NCBI RefSeq assembly: GCF_029962835.1
Contig: NC_080591.1
Coordinates: 40,183,501 to 40,247,500, forward strand
DNA from: Magnolia sinica
Taxonomy: Eukaryota; Streptophyta; Magnoliopsida; Magnoliales; Magnoliaceae
Reading direction: 5' to 3'
Length of the DNA: 64,000 bases
Position numbers and translations under genes: made by a program. Every line of letters starts with the position of its first letter. The first letter of the stretch is position 1. Positions 9,832-22,918 of the stretch are shown in pieces. Below the pieces are notes generated by a model, which was not told the origin of the DNA, searched no databases, and worked only from the letters and a program-made list of their open reading frames with translations.

Positions 9832-12829
9832 CTTCTTCTATCTTTCAGCTTCTCCTCTTCCTTACTTCCCTTTGCTGCTACTGGATGCTCGAACCAGGCC
9901 CAAACCCCTCAGCGAGTTCGAGCAGTCTGCTCAGACTCGGCCCAAGTCGCAAGTGGTGAGGCAACCACGGCAGCAACCGCCTTCCCTATTTTCTCTCCCT
10001 CATACTCTCCTATTTTCTTCCTTCTCTCTCTCTCCTGGATCTCCCAATCGCACCCGGACTTGGCCCAAGTCGAACGGTTCAGTTGACTCGACGTGGTGCG
10101 GTTTGGCTCCGAACGAGGAAGAAGGCCAGGCAGCAATGGTGGATCCCAACCTGTTGCTTCTTTCTCCATTCCGACGGCATGGGAGAGTCTCTAAGCTTGT
10201 AATAGAGCTAGGTGAATGGTCGGAATGAAGCTTGGACGCCGATTTCTGGATGGGTTCGAGCTTGGAGTTCTCGGTCGAACTCTCTCGGGCAGCTGCACTA
10301 GCGAGATGGGAGGACGTTTTAGCCGAATCCCTTCTCTTCTACACCTTCCCCTAATCCGTCCAGGCTGTTGGATGAAGAATAAATGGTCAGGATTGAGTTG
10401 GCTTACATTGGTCTCTAAATACGGCTGGTAAAACTAAATCGTTTGTGGTTTTCCTTTTTACTGTGGGCAGAAAACCCTTGGGCGGTTAGGATAACCCTAA
10501 ATGGATGGCTGAGATTAAGAGTCACCACTTCACGTGGATCGCTGAGTTGGTTGGGAGAGGGTAGTTTCCATTTTAGGAAACGTTGGTCTTTCAGGTTCGG
10601 TTTGCGTCGGAATCTGTGTGCTTGCGTGGATGCCCCAACACGTGGAAATTATTGGGTTTTTGTCAGAATTGAGGGCTGCGCCTGATGGACAGTTCAGATC
10701 ATGGGTCCACACCCATGATCTTTAAACACGGACGTTCGTCCATCTGCTGTTTAAAAACATAAACAGAGGGAAAATCCTCTATTTTGAGAAGTTTCGTGCC
10801 AGCGCTGGTCGGCCTGGCTGGCACATCTGATGCACACCCGGTGCACTACACCGTGATGTACTTGCACAGCAACACAAGGCCCACAGTGATGTTTACGATA
10901 AATCTACTCCGTTCATTAGTTTTGGAGGCCTTATTAAGGGTCCTTGGCCAATGATTGAGCCGATGAAATGCCTAGGTGGGGCCCAGCACGTGATTTGCAG
11001 TCCTAATGGGGGTTTCCCATTGATCTAATGGTCGGGTGATTTCGAAGTTGGACGTCAACGCTTAAAAGGCCTAAATGGGCCACTTGTAAGGCTCTCCACA
11101 TATATTTCTAACCAATGCTAATATTAGTAAAATTCTTATTATTTTTGTATATTACTTGTAATTAAAATGTTTAAAGTCTCATACATATATATGAATATAA
11201 TTTTAATATTAACATACTACTAATTACATGGTGTTGTTCACACATTCATTAATATACATAATTCATAATATACAATATCATATTATACATATAAATGAAT
11301 TGTACAATATCATATTTAATTAAAATTATATTTGTATTTGGTAATATTGTTAAATAATATACAATTCCATTAAAGTATCTAATGATTTTTATCTACATAC
11401 TTATAAAAGATATTCAATACTACATTATTATTTGTAATTTGCTTTTTATGTTGTGAAATTATTATTCCTTATGTTTATTTATTATAATATTATTTCAAAA
11501 TATTTATATACATTAAATACGTACATATCATTTTAGCATGAAATTTTAAATCTTTACAAAGTACATACGTTTCATAGTGTATATATTCTGGTTGCATTGT
11601 TTATATATTTATATTAAATTAATCTACATGGTAACACTCGAGTACTGGAAAGTACGGGGTGTTACAGCTGTTAAGATCTAATGTCACCTACACGCAACGG
11701 TCGTGCATAAGCTTACGAAAAGCTTAGAGGGTGGTGTAAATGTGTGCACAAGGCAAGTGCCAAGTATGCAATATCAGAGTAATGCGGAAATGCACTGGTA
11801 AGTCCATGAACACTATCAGTCGTACCAAGGCTATACAATGCAATGTATGAATGCTATCAGCCATACCAAGGCCATGCAATGCAAAACATGAATACTGTCG
11901 GCCATACCGAGGCCATATGATGCGAGGCCTATGTATCCAAATGTCATATGCGAGATACAACGCAAGCATGCCAGTCCTCATCTGGATCCACATAACAATA
12001 CAACTCATCTCTGGAATATCACCGGGGTCTAGTGCACTCTACACTGACTGCCACCTCCCTAGCCACACAGCCCAGTGAGTGGAAGAGATAACACTATCTG
12101 CTTGACCGGTAGTCTGCCAATACTTACCTGGTTCGTCGATAGCGAACCCATTTGCGAGCTGGTCAAACTCAGCCTAGCTTACAACACCCTCACTCGGGAG
12201 GATAAGGCCACACCCCCTTCCGACTAACCACGACACAGTGGGAGACATGGCCTACTGGTATTCAGCACTCATGCGCTCACGTATTCACTTGATCTAGACG
12301 TTAGAGCATCTCCTGGTACCAAAAAAGTTCTGAGACTTTCACCCAAGGACATCCTATGTGCCCACAGTACTAAAACCAAGTATTTTCGGTATCCAATTCG
12401 GCCATCTATGATGTGCCTGTGAAGGCCATAGCCCTGATGTTGCTAGGGCGTATAGTGATCATGTCACACAATGTGAAATGCATGAATCACACTATCCAGT
12501 CATGCAACAATCCTATGCGTACAGCATGCTCATGTGGACAACTCCTATCAATGAGTCCCATAAACAATCTGCCCAATGGCATATGCCATTATTAGTCACT
12601 CCTCATATCAAGCATACATATGATGCGTATATGCATGAATAGTGGAGTTATACTAAGCACGTTATATAGTGATGAACTATCTTCATAACGAAGATGAGCC
12701 TAGATGGCCTACACACAACAAGTATGGGCCTAACAATGGGCCCTAGGGAGAGTTACAATGTGGACATTTAACCATTATTGCTCTTACAATATGGACGTCA
12801 AACCATCATTGCTCCTAAGGCATGGCCCG

Positions 12830-13180
12830 CCATAAACATCATTACATACATCATGGTGGAATCACACATCGCAATGGACCTCATATACATCACATTCGAC
12901 CCCACATAAAGGCCTCATATACGTCTCATTGTGCCTCACTCATGGTCCTTATATACATCACATTGGGTCTTAACCCATGGGCCTTGAATACATCACAATC
13001 GGCCTCATATACATCAAGTGGGCCATATCACATGGGCCGCACCAATAGGCCTCATATACATCAAGTAAGCCACATCACATGGGCTGCATCAATGGGCCTC
13101 ATATACATCAAGTGGACTGCATCACATGGGCCTCATATACATCAAGTGGGCCGCATCACATAGGCCTCATATACATCAAG
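12830..13180 (-). repeat. Degenerate tandem units in Tekay LTR
   Basis: Repeats of 'atgggcctcatatacatcaa' with 'gtgggccacatcac' linkers, unit roughly 35-45 bp. The matching array in the other LTR is at 21,550-21,900. On the opposite strand the solo LTR carries them at about 51,480-51,790 and 53,516-53,880. Confidence 0.75.
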
Positions 13181-15455
13181 TCGGGCCCACCGTTCTAGGT
13201 AAACTATCTACACCATACATCTATTTTTAGAGATCATTTTAGAGTATTTCCCAAAAAATGAATCATATCGGAAGGTCATCTAGACCATACCACAAATGGC
13301 AGTGGAGATAATGATTTTCACCGTTAAAAATTCACAGGGCCCACCATAACATTTCTTTTCCATCCAATCTATTCATAAGGTCACAAAGACCTGGTTTAAG
13401 AGGAAAAACAAATATCATTTTGATCCAGAACTTCTGTGACCACCAAACAGCTTCAAATGGTGGACATTCAATCTTCACTGATTATTGCGATGTGATCCAC
13501 CAGACCAACGGTTGGATAAAACACATACATCAAGGTGTGGGTCCCACCGTCCAGCCATCTGGACAGTGTGGATGCAACGCATATCTCACATGGGTCCTAC
13601 GCTGCATGGATGTAGCACACATGTAGGGTGGGCGGCATAAATAAAACACTTACATTATGGTGGAATCCCACCATCCAGAAAACCTCTAGACGGTGAAGAT
13701 AAAACATATAAATCACGAGGGATCCCACCATCCTTGATGGACGGTGTGGATGCAATATATAAATCAAGGTGGGCCCCACATGCGTGGCTAACCAGAGAAA
13801 GAATCTGCCTCATTTTTTATACGTTGGTGTAATCCACCTAATATTTGAATCCGTCCCATTGTTGGGATGGATGATGTGGATATAGCACATACCTCATATG
13901 TGGGACCCACAGAACTTGCTGACGTCAGCAACTGCCAACTGCCTGTGCTAGCCCACCATCCATCAGACGGACAGTCTAGATTTACAACAGATGGACGGTG
14001 TGGGTATAAAACATATATGGTGGGTCCCATCCAGATGGACGGACGACATGGATTCCACCCATGCATTAGGTGGGTCCCATCCAGATGGACGGGCGGTGTG
14101 GATGAAACCCACACACAGGTCCCACGGAACTTGTATGAGGCGCACCAGCCAATCTCCTCTACATGGGTGGGTCCCACGTAGGGCCCACCATCATATGTAA
14201 TTATAATATTATTATAATATATTTTTTAAAAAAACATGCCAGCGTCCTTGTTGATATCAGTTCAGCAGGCACTGGCTGCTGGCCCACCGTATGGACGGTC
14301 TGGATATACATAGACCTCATGATCATGGCCCACCTGCTGACTCCTATAGCAGCTATATAGCTAGTGTGCACTAGCCAACCATGTCTAGGCAGGTGGGTCC
14401 CATCGCCTGGATGAGCGGTGTGGATAATAATACATATATGAACGTGAGGTCCACGACCCTGGACAATGGCGTGGATATAACATATATATCAGGTGGGTCC
14501 CACACATATGGACGATGAATGAAACACTTACATCAAGTGGTCCCACGTGTGGACATCATGGATAAAATGCATATATTCATCGGGTGGGCCCTCAAATAGG
14601 GGATAGAGAGAGAGATAGAGAGAGATATTGAGAATCGTGTGATGGAGGGGCCCAACCACTATGGGTCCCTCAATACATGATACAAATCATACATTAAGAT
14701 GGGTCCCAATAAGATCCATACCATCAAGCGGTAGGCCCCACTTAGTCCATCATCAAAAACAAAATCTAACCTACAAATCACCCACCTAAGGTGCTCTTCT
14801 TTAGCTCCTTGGAATGCTAATCTCCTAAGCTCACCCTTTAAGGGTGGATGATGAAGTTTAAAGGGTTGGATTGGGAGGTTTTGGAGTAGGAAGTGGGCCA
14901 CACACTTAGCTTATTTTCTTTCCTTAGTTGCTTGGAAATGGTGGAGAATGAGATGGGATGGAGTGAAATGAGAAAGGAGTGATGTGTGTAAGAAGGATGG
15001 GCTTAGAGGGATGGGTAGTGTAAGAGAAGGATGGGTGTGTGTAAGAGAGAGTTGATTTATGGGGGGTGAGGTGGCATGGGGAATGGGTTGCTTGTCTTTG
15101 TTGGTAAGAAAGGGATGGGAGAGGCATGGGTTGTGTACTTGACTTATACTTGATTGATTGATGTGATGGGTTGTAGAGATTCTCTCAGAATCCATAATGC
15201 AGGGCGTTTCTTTGAAATATATACGGGCCCACAACTCCTGGCCTGGGTATCGCATCGGTGCATAAGACGCGGCGTTGAAACCACTGCGATGTTGCAGTCG
15301 CGATGGTACAAGTTTCGAGTCGAGCCAACTCAGATCTACGGGATGCGAGTAAAGGTCGCATGTGAATGTCGATTACTGGTCGCGGGTTGCCGAAATTCGA
15401 TAAGGAGGATCATGGGAGTCTATGGAACGGTACAGACTAGGATACGAGCCTTACA

Positions 15456-15468
15456 GCTCTCCCCTCCT
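15456..15468 (-). other. Polypurine tract of Tekay-like element
   Basis: The minus strand reads AGGAGGGGAGAGC immediately before the LTR start TGTAAGGCTCG. The preceding 'tttcgaggacgaagtttt' is the usual context upstream of the PPT in Del/Tekay elements. It would prime plus-strand DNA synthesis. Confidence 0.8.
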
Positions 15469-15575
15469 AATAAAAACTTCGTCCTCGAAATTTACACTAT
15501 CATCGTAACTAAACTAACTTATAAAAGGAGAGAAATCATGACATCTTATATAATCAAAGACAATACGAAATACAA

Positions 15576-17100
15576 TCAATCATCAAAGAGATGGGGATAA
15601 CGCTTGCGAATCTCAGCCTCGCGCTCCCAAGATACCTCATCCACACTATGATGACCCCACTGAACCTTTACCAGGGGATGACCTTGGTCCGGAGGACCTG
15701 CTCCTTCCGATCAAGGATACGAACTGGCTGCTCAATGTAAGAAGCGTCCTCAAGAACCTCTATTGGTTGCTAATCAATAACGGGAACGATGTCTGACCCA
15801 CACTTTCGCAACATATAGACATGAAAAATGTTGTGGACGCCAGACAACTGAGATGTCAAGGCAAGCCTATAGGCCACGGTGCCAACGTGCCGAGTACCTC
15901 GAAAGGTCCAATGAATATTAGGGTAAACTTGTCATTCGCTCCAAAACGAACCACACCCTTCATGGGTGAGACCTTGAGATATACATGGTCCCCAACGACA
16001 AACTCTAAAGGACGACGCCGACCATCAGTAAAACTCTTCTACTGGCTCTGAGATGTGCACATCCTCTGCCTGATGATGTCAATGACCTCTGATGTCTACT
16101 GCACAAGCTAGGGATGTAGGAGACGCCGCTCTCTAACCTCGGTCCAACAACTCAGAGATCTGCAGGGTATGCCGTATAATGCCTCGAAAGGAGTCATGCC
16201 AATGGTCACCTGATAACTGTTGTTGTACGCGAACTCAACCAATTGTAGGTACTCGTCCTAGTTACCCAAGAAGTCAATCACGCAAGCCCAAAGCATATCC
16301 TCAAGGATCTGGTTGACCCTCACGCAGTGCTAAGCTGCAAAACAGACCCCATTGCCATCTGGAAGCTCCTCTAAAACTGAGACGTGAACCTTGGGTCTTG
16401 GTCAGAAACGATTGAGACTGGAACGCCATGCAGTCTCATAATCTCATTAACGAATAACCTCACAAGCCGGTCCAAAGTCTAAGTCACACGAATCGCAAGA
16501 AAATGGGCCAACTTCGTCAGACAATCGACGACAACCCAGATGGCGTCGTGACCGCGCTGAGTCCTCGGCAAACCCATGATAAAATTGGTAGATACGTGCT
16601 CCCACTTCCACAACGGGACGCTCAACAACTACAAGGGACCAGGGGATCTCTAATGATTGGCCTTAACACTCTGGCATGTATCACAGTCATCCACAAAACT
16701 GGTCTCGATCATAAGATTTCTGCACAACTTAGAAATATTCGGGACACATAATCGGCCTCTTAAGCGAAGTCCACCATCAGAACCAATATGTCAATCTGAC
16801 TGACTCTCAAATGTTGCCTCTGCCTGATAACTCTACAACGACTCATCTGCCTGCTGAACCTCGATCACTCTTGCAACAAGAGAGGGTTGAATTGACATGC
16901 TCGATAACTGCACAATAGAAGACTGCAAGCCAATCTCGAAGTCAAATGCTGACACATCCTCAAGCATCTTCCACTCCTAAATATCATGTGCGCCACCAGG
17001 CTTCGTGGCTGAAGGCTGAGGGCATCTACCACCACGTTTGCATTGCCCGGGTGGTACTAAAGATCAAAATCATAGTCCTTCAGGAGCTCCATCGAACGCC
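15576..17100 (-). pseudogene. Decayed integrase region of Tekay-like pol
   Basis: Integrase catalyses insertion of the retrotransposon cDNA. In broken frames on the minus strand I can read a DALSRK-like linker after RNase H, a core segment with 'TNFIMGLPRTQRGHDAIWVV', a GPFEVL segment, and a C-terminal tail with QWGHHSVDEVSWE then AEIRKRYPHLFDD. This tail is typical of gypsy elements with a TGTAAC-type LTR. The frame ends at TGA 15,576-15,578. At least a dozen in-frame stops and several shifts make it non-functional. No chromodomain could be identified. Confidence 0.8.
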
Positions 17101-17122
17101 TCTGCCTCATGTTCAACTCAGA

Positions 17123-17419
17123 CTAAGAGAATAGATACTTCAAGCTCTTGTGGTCGGTGAAGATCTCGAACCTAACCCCATAGAGATAGTACCTCCACAC
17201 CTTCAGTGCGAAGATAATTGCTGTCAGCTCCAAATCATGCGTGGGGTAGTTCAACTCATGGACCTTGAGCTGGAGAGACGCATAAGCCACCAGCTTCCCG
17301 TGCTGCATCAGGACAGCTCCCAAGCCAACTTGCGAGGCATCGGTAAATATAACAAATCCATCGCTTCTAGAGGGAAGAATGAGGATAAGAGCGGACATAA
17401 GGTGATCCTTCAGCTCCAC
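17123..17419 (-). pseudogene. RNase H domain remnant of Tekay-like pol
   Basis: A 98-codon open stretch of the Ty3/gypsy RNase H, which degrades the RNA strand of the RNA/DNA hybrid. The acidic residues expected of the family are visible: FTDAS, the Asp-Leu-Glu of 'THDLELTA', and FTDHKSL. It follows the RT fragment after a frame break, in the normal order. It ends at a stop after KYLFS, where functional elements continue into the linker. Confidence 0.85.
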
Positions 17420-17517
17420 AAATGCTTACTCACAAGCATCGCTCCAAACGAACTCGGCGCCCTTCCGGGTCAACCTGGTCAATAGGGCTGCAACACGAGA
17501 GCATTCTCAATGAAACG

Positions 17518-18257
17518 TCAATAGTAGCCCGCCAAACCAAGGAAACTGCGAATCTCGGACGTGTTCGTGGGCTGACCCCACTGACGCACGACATCAATAT
17601 TTAAGGGGTCCACTGCGATGCCCTCCCTCATCACCACGTGACCAAGAAACTTCACCTCCTCCTGCCAGAACTCGCACTTTTCCAGCTTCTCATAAAGTTG
17701 GTGTGCAAGAAGAGTCTGCAAGGTAATATCCAAATGCTGCTCATGCTCCTCACGGGTCCTTAAATATATCAGGATGTCGTCGATGAACACCACAACAAAC
17801 TGATCGAGATATGGACGGAAGACCTCGTTTATCAACTGCATGAATGTCGCGGGCGCATTGGTCAGTCCAAAGGACATGACATGGAACTTAAAATGACCGT
17901 AGTGCATCCTGAATGTTGTTTCGGGATATCCTCCTCACGAATCCGAATCTGATGATAACCAGAACGTAGATCAATCTTCGAAAAGAATTGTGCACCGTAC
18001 AGTTGATCAAACAAATCATCGATCCTCGGGAGTGGATATTTGTTCTTAATCGTGACCTTGTTGAGCTCGCGGTAATCCACGCAAAGCCTCAATGAGCCAT
18101 CCTTCTTCTTCACGAAAAGTATTGGTACTCCCCACGACGAACTGCTCGGACTAATAAAGTCTAACTCGCGCAACTCGTCCAACTGCTTCTGCAGTTCCCA
18201 CAACTCCAACGGTGTCATATGATATGGAGCCTTCGAATTAGGCGTGGTACTGGGCAC
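17518..18257 (-). pseudogene. Reverse transcriptase remnant of Tekay-like pol
   Basis: Two overlapping frames (18,257-17,862 and 17,907-17,518) give most of a Ty3/gypsy RT. Visible landmarks are [26 protein letters not shown], the [11 protein letters not shown] motif, [11 protein letters not shown], the catalytic FIDDILIY box, and the FLGHVV segment. One frameshift lies between [13 protein letters not shown] and the SFGL segment. The family normally encodes this as one continuous gag-pol, so the copy is dead although its motifs are well preserved. Confidence 0.9.
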
Positions 18258-18471
18258 GAGATCAATCTAAAACTTCGTGTGCCTGCGAGGTGGTAAACCC
18301 AGAACCTTCTGGAACACATCGGGAAAGCAACTGACTTCTCAATGGCATATGACAATGGCAAGAGAGCTGCTCTACTTTGGGCTCGGTAACAAATTGGAAC
18401 TGCAGCATGCCGGGTATATAGAACGTGACTGTCCTCGCAGAGTAGTTCAATATAGCATGGTACTCGATAAG

Positions 18472-18708
18472 TCAATCCATGCTCAGGATGACATCAAACT
18501 CGGACATCGGCAATACGAACAGATCAGCTAGCAAAAAGATATCCCCAATCAGAAAGGGGCAAGATGAGCAAAATCTGCCCAACACTGCAGTCTTCCCCAA
18601 AGGCGTCGATATCGACAAACCCTCACGAGCAGACTCCAATGGTAAATCAGTCAATCGGCAGAAGTCCTTGGCTACAAAGGAATGCGATGCACTAAAGTCA
18701 AACAACAC
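18472..18708 (-). pseudogene. Aspartic protease remnant of Tekay-like pol
   Basis: A 78-codon stretch that resembles the retroviral-type aspartic protease that cleaves the polyprotein. The active site, D-S-G in working copies, reads FDFSASHSF, so the catalytic triad is lost. The family motif VILGMDWL reads VILSMD before the stop. Both changes fit C-to-T or G-to-A transitions. It is located between the zinc-knuckle part of gag and RT, as expected. Confidence 0.8.
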
Positions 18709-18759
18709 ACGTGCTATGCATGTAAAAATAAGGAGAGTACCCTCGATGACCCCTCCCTA

Positions 18760-19874
18760 TTACTGAAGGTCCTGTTGAGCAGCATAAAATCTGCCCTGCG
18801 CCGGCTGGGGAGGTGCATGTCCCCTCTAAGGTCGCGGCTGTTATTGCTGTCGCTGTGACGGCCTGATCTGCTGCCTCTACTACTACGAGGGAGGTCTCGG
18901 AGGCTGGTGCTGTGGTTGCTACTGCTGTAGAGGTTGATGCAGTGCCCTCGATTGCTATTGCTGCGGATGGGGACACTCGTGCCTACGATGTCCTGTCCTA
19001 CTACATCCAAAACAAGCACCTTGGAACAATCTCGCAGGTGGTGTTGGGGGTGTCACTGGTGCTTGGAATGTTAGGCAGGTCGCGCGTCGCTGCTGTGGAC
19101 GATGCTGCTGCTGGTGAGAGCTACTGGAGGGTGCCTTTCTCTTTCGGTCTCCTCTGCGGTCAAAATCCTCTGCAAATCGGCCTAATCTGCCTCGTAAACC
19201 TGTGCCCTCTGCATAATCTGCTCAAACGTGAGAAGCATGTGTCCGACCACATAGCTCCTGAGGGCAGGACTCAAGCCGTTCTCAAAATGGCGGGCCTTCT
19301 GCCCCTCATCATCGACAAGATACGTCGCGAACCTCGATAACTAGATGAAATGTGCCTTATACTGCGACACCATGTCCCCCTGGACCAGAGTCTCGAACTC
19401 TAATGCCCGCTGCTGTCGAACATGCTCGGGAAAGAAGTTCCGGTCGAACCTGTTTACAAAGTTCTCCTAGGTCCACTCGAAATCAGCCGGTGCCACTCGG
19501 GTGACTGATGCCCACCAGTGCTGAGCCTCGCCCTGGAGAAGAAATACAGCTAACAAGACCCACTGCTAGGTCGTACATCTCATTGTGTCGAATATCTTCT
19601 CCACCTTGGAGCGTCATATCTCTGTTGTAGTAAGGTCTGGCTCGCCTCAAAAGCGCGGTGGATCGTGCTGTCGGAAGTCTCTAAGAAGGGCGCTCGCATG
19701 CTCCTGCTCTGCCTAAGCTGGCATAACAGCGAGCCGCCTGCCCTGTCCCTGAAGGATAGTAGTCATCACCTGCAGTATCTGTTGAAGCTGATCTGTAGTC
19801 ACGGGTGCTGTCGGGGCTGCGCTGGTATCAGATAGGGGAGTGGGAGTCACTCAAGTCGCTCTCCTATGCGGCAT
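18760..19874 (-). pseudogene. gag remnant of Tekay-like element
   Basis: The start is placed at the minus-strand ATG 19,874 (MPHRRAT). The seventh codon is followed by TGA, most simply a decayed CGA. Downstream, in the same frame with interruptions, are retrotransposon gag hallmarks: DPPRF-GEPDL, KVEKIFDTM, the FVNRFDRNFFPE segment, and a CCHC zinc knuckle at 18,973-19,014 (C-FG-C-SRTG-H-RRHE-C). The capsid-like protein would package element RNA. Stops replacing Trp, Arg or Gln codons are frequent. Confidence 0.85.
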
Positions 19875-20035
19875 GTCCTACATGAAGGAACAAGGGCCTA
19901 TCAGCCTTAAGAACTTTCAAAGGTAAAGACATTAAGGGTCTATATCTGAAAATCGCTAGGTTATTCAGACTCAAAACCTATCATTTTAAGTTCATTATAG
20001 ATATGTGATGTGATCCTCAGGTATTCTCAAGTTAT

Positions 20036-20047
20036 GCTCAAATACCA
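20036..20047 (-). other. Primer-binding site of Tekay-like element
   Basis: The minus strand reads TGGTATTTGAGC shortly after the 5' LTR end. It differs at two positions from TGGTATCAGAGC, the usual complement of initiator tRNA-Met. It primes minus-strand cDNA in this family. Confidence 0.65.
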
Positions 20048-20052
20048 ACTTC

Positions 20053-22880
20053 TGTCACGCCCCAAACTCAGAAACCAGGCTCAAAGAATTTTCGATTTCT
20101 GAATCCGGCGCCGACAACTTCTTGTGTCCCATTCTCGGCTCCCTGCACCCATATGCCAAATTTCGATCCTGGGATCCTATAAGGAGGATTTTCAATATGA
20201 ATTTTTTTTTGTAATGTAGCATAACCACAAGCATAACCAAGTCACAAAACAACCTTACCACATATCCACTATATCAAAATTTTGAGTACAATGCAAAAAG
20301 GGAAATACAAATATAGATATTGGAACTCCAAAAGCTCAGCTACACGCTCCTGCCTCAGTGCTACTGTGATCCAACGTCACCTACATGCAACGGTTGTGTA
20401 TAAGCTTACGAAAAGCTTAGAAGGTGGTGTAAGTGTGTGCGCAAGGTAAGTGCCAAGTATGTAATATCAGAGTAATGCGGAAATGTGCTGGTAAGTCCAT
20501 GAATGCTATCAGTCGTACCAAGACTATGCGATGTAAGGCATGAATGCTATCGGTCATACCAAGGCCATGCAATATAAGACATGAATGATGTCGGCCATAC
20601 CGAGGCCATATGATGCGAGGCCTATGTAGCCAAATGTCATATGCGAGATGCAACGCAAGCATGCCGGTCCTTATCTGAATCCACATAATAATACAGCTCA
20701 TCTCTGGAATGTCACCGGGGTCTAGTGCATTCTACACTGATTGCCACCTTCCTAGGCACACAGCCCAGCGAGTGGAAGAGATAACACTATTCGCCTGACC
20801 GGTAGTCTACAATTCCTACCTGGTTCGTCGATAGCGGATCCATTTACGAGCTGGTCAAACTCAGCCTAGCTTATAGCCCCCTCACTAGGGCGGATAAGGC
20901 CACACCCCCTTCCAACTTACCATGACACAGTGGGAGATGCGGCCTACTAGTATTCAGCACTCGTGCGCTCATGTATTCACTTGGTCTAGATGTTGGAGCA
21001 TCTCCTGGTACCAAAAAAGTTCTAGAACTTTCACCTAAGGACATCTTATGTGCCTAAAGTATTAGAACTAAGTATTTTCGGTATCCAATCCAGCCATCCA
21101 CGATGTGCCTGTGGAGGCCATGACCCTGATGTCGCTAGGGCGTACAGTGATCATATCACACAATGCAATATACATAAATCACACTATCCAGTCATGCAAC
21201 AATCCTACGCATACCGCGTGCTAAAGTGGGCAACTCCTATCAGTGAGTCCCATAAACAATCTGCCCAATGGCATATGCCACTATTAGTCACTCATATCGA
21301 GCATACATATGATGCGTATATGCATGAATCATGGAGTTATACTAAGCATGTTATATGGTGATGAACTATCTTCATAACGAAGATGGGCCTAGACGGTCTA
21401 CACACAACAAGTATGGGCCTAACAATGGGCCCTAGGAAGAGTTACAATGCGGACATTTAACCATCATTGCTCTTACAATGTGGACATCAAACCATAATTG
21501 CTCCCAAAGCATGGCCCGCCATAAACATCATTATATACATCATGGTGGAATCACACATCGCAATGGACCTCATATACATCACATTCCGCCCCACACAAAG
21601 GCCTCACATACGTCTCATTGGGCCTCACTCATGGTCCTTACATACATCACATTAGGTCACAACCCATGGGCCTCGAATACATCATAATGGGCCTCATATA
21701 CATCAAGTGGGCTATATCACATGGGCCGCACCAATAGGCCTCATATACATCAAGTGGGCCACATCACATGGGACGCACTAATGGACCTTTTATACATCAA
21801 GTGGGCCACATCACATGGGACTCATCAATGGGCCTCATATATATCAAGTGGGCTGCATTACATGGGCCTCACAATGGGCCTCATATACATCAAGTCGGGC
21901 TCACCGTTCTAGGTGAACTATCTACACCATACATCTATTTTTAAAGATCATTTTAGAGTACTCCCCAAAAAATGAATCATATCGGAATGTCATCTGGACC
22001 ATACCACAAATGGCAGTGGAGATAATGATTTCACTGTTAAAAATTCACAGGGCCCACTATAACATTTATTTTATTTTGATCCAAAACTTCTGTGACCACC
22101 AAACAGCTTCAACGGTGGACGTTCAATCTTCATTGATTATTACGTTGTGGTCCACCTGACCAACAGTTGGATAAAATATATACATCAAGGCGTGGGTCCC
22201 ACCGTTCAACCATCTGGATGGTGTGGATGTAATGCATACCTCACGTGGGTCCTACGCTGCATGAATGCAGCACACGTGCAGGGTGGGCGACATAAATAAA
22301 ATACTTACATTATGGTGGAATCCCACCGTCCAGAAAACTCTGGACGGTGAAGATAAAACATATAAATCACAGGGGATCCCACCATCCCTGATGGATGGTG
22401 TGGATGCAATATATACATCAAGGTGGGCCCCACATGTGTGGCCCACTAGAGATAGAATCTGCCTCGTTTTTTGGATGGTGGTGTAAACCACCTGATATTT
22501 GATCTGTCCCATTGTTGGGATGGACGATGTGGATATAGCACATACCTCATATGTGGGACCTATAGAACTTGCTAGCATCAGCAGCTGCGTGTGCTGGCCC
22601 ACCGTCCATTAGATGGGTGGTTTGGATTTACAACAGATGGACGGTGTGGGTATAAAACGTATATGGTGGGTCCCATCCAGATGGATGAACGGCGTGGATT
22701 CCACCCACGCATCAGGTGGGTCTCGTCCAAATGGACTGGTGGTGTGGATGAAACCCACACACGTTAGGTGGGTCCCACAGAACTTGTATGAGGCGCACCA
22801 GCCAATCTGCTCCACATGGGTGGGTCCCAGTAGGGTCCACCATCATATGTAATTATAATATTATTAATATATATATACAT

Positions 22881-22918
<38 letters not shown>

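Larger units (their letters stand above)
6847..11666 (-). mobile_element. X-family solo LTR-like insert (about 4.8 kb)
   Basis: It interrupts the 3' LTR of the Tekay element. The plus strand begins TGTAACGCCTCGAC and ends GGGGTGTTACA. GCTGT occurs at both junctions (6845-6849 and 11,667-11,671), overlapping the terminal TGT on the left. Both ends match the element at 47,797-58,112 in opposite orientation. Inside are about five 135-bp repeats (7440-8110), a CT microsatellite (9771-9827) and an AT-rich tail (11,100-11,620). No gag or pol is visible, so it is a solo LTR or a large non-autonomous (LARD-like) element. Confidence 0.7.
6536..15455 (-). mobile_element. 3' LTR of the Tekay-like element, split
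   Basis: Two parts, 6536-6846 and 11,667-15,455, align end to end with the 5' LTR at 20,053-24,156. The TG/CA end at 6536 has decayed to AG. The LTR is full of degenerate units: 'gggcctcatatacatcaagtgggcc' (12,830-13,180), 'gtgggtcccatccagatggacgg' (13,500-14,600) and GA-rich stretches. Many small ORFs appear by chance and none is conserved between the two LTRs in a coding-like way. Confidence 0.85.

Noticed and set aside
9719..10228. ORFs with long Ser-Leu runs here and at 45,767-46,141 and 55,258-55,794
   Set aside because: They are translations of CT/GA microsatellites within LTR-like DNA, and overlapping frames look equally open.
12822..14200. Clusters of 60-130 codon ORFs in the Tekay LTRs (also 21,478-23,454 and 50,602-53,844)
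   Set aside because: They arise on both strands from degenerate repeats, and reading frames are not preserved between the two LTRs of the same element.
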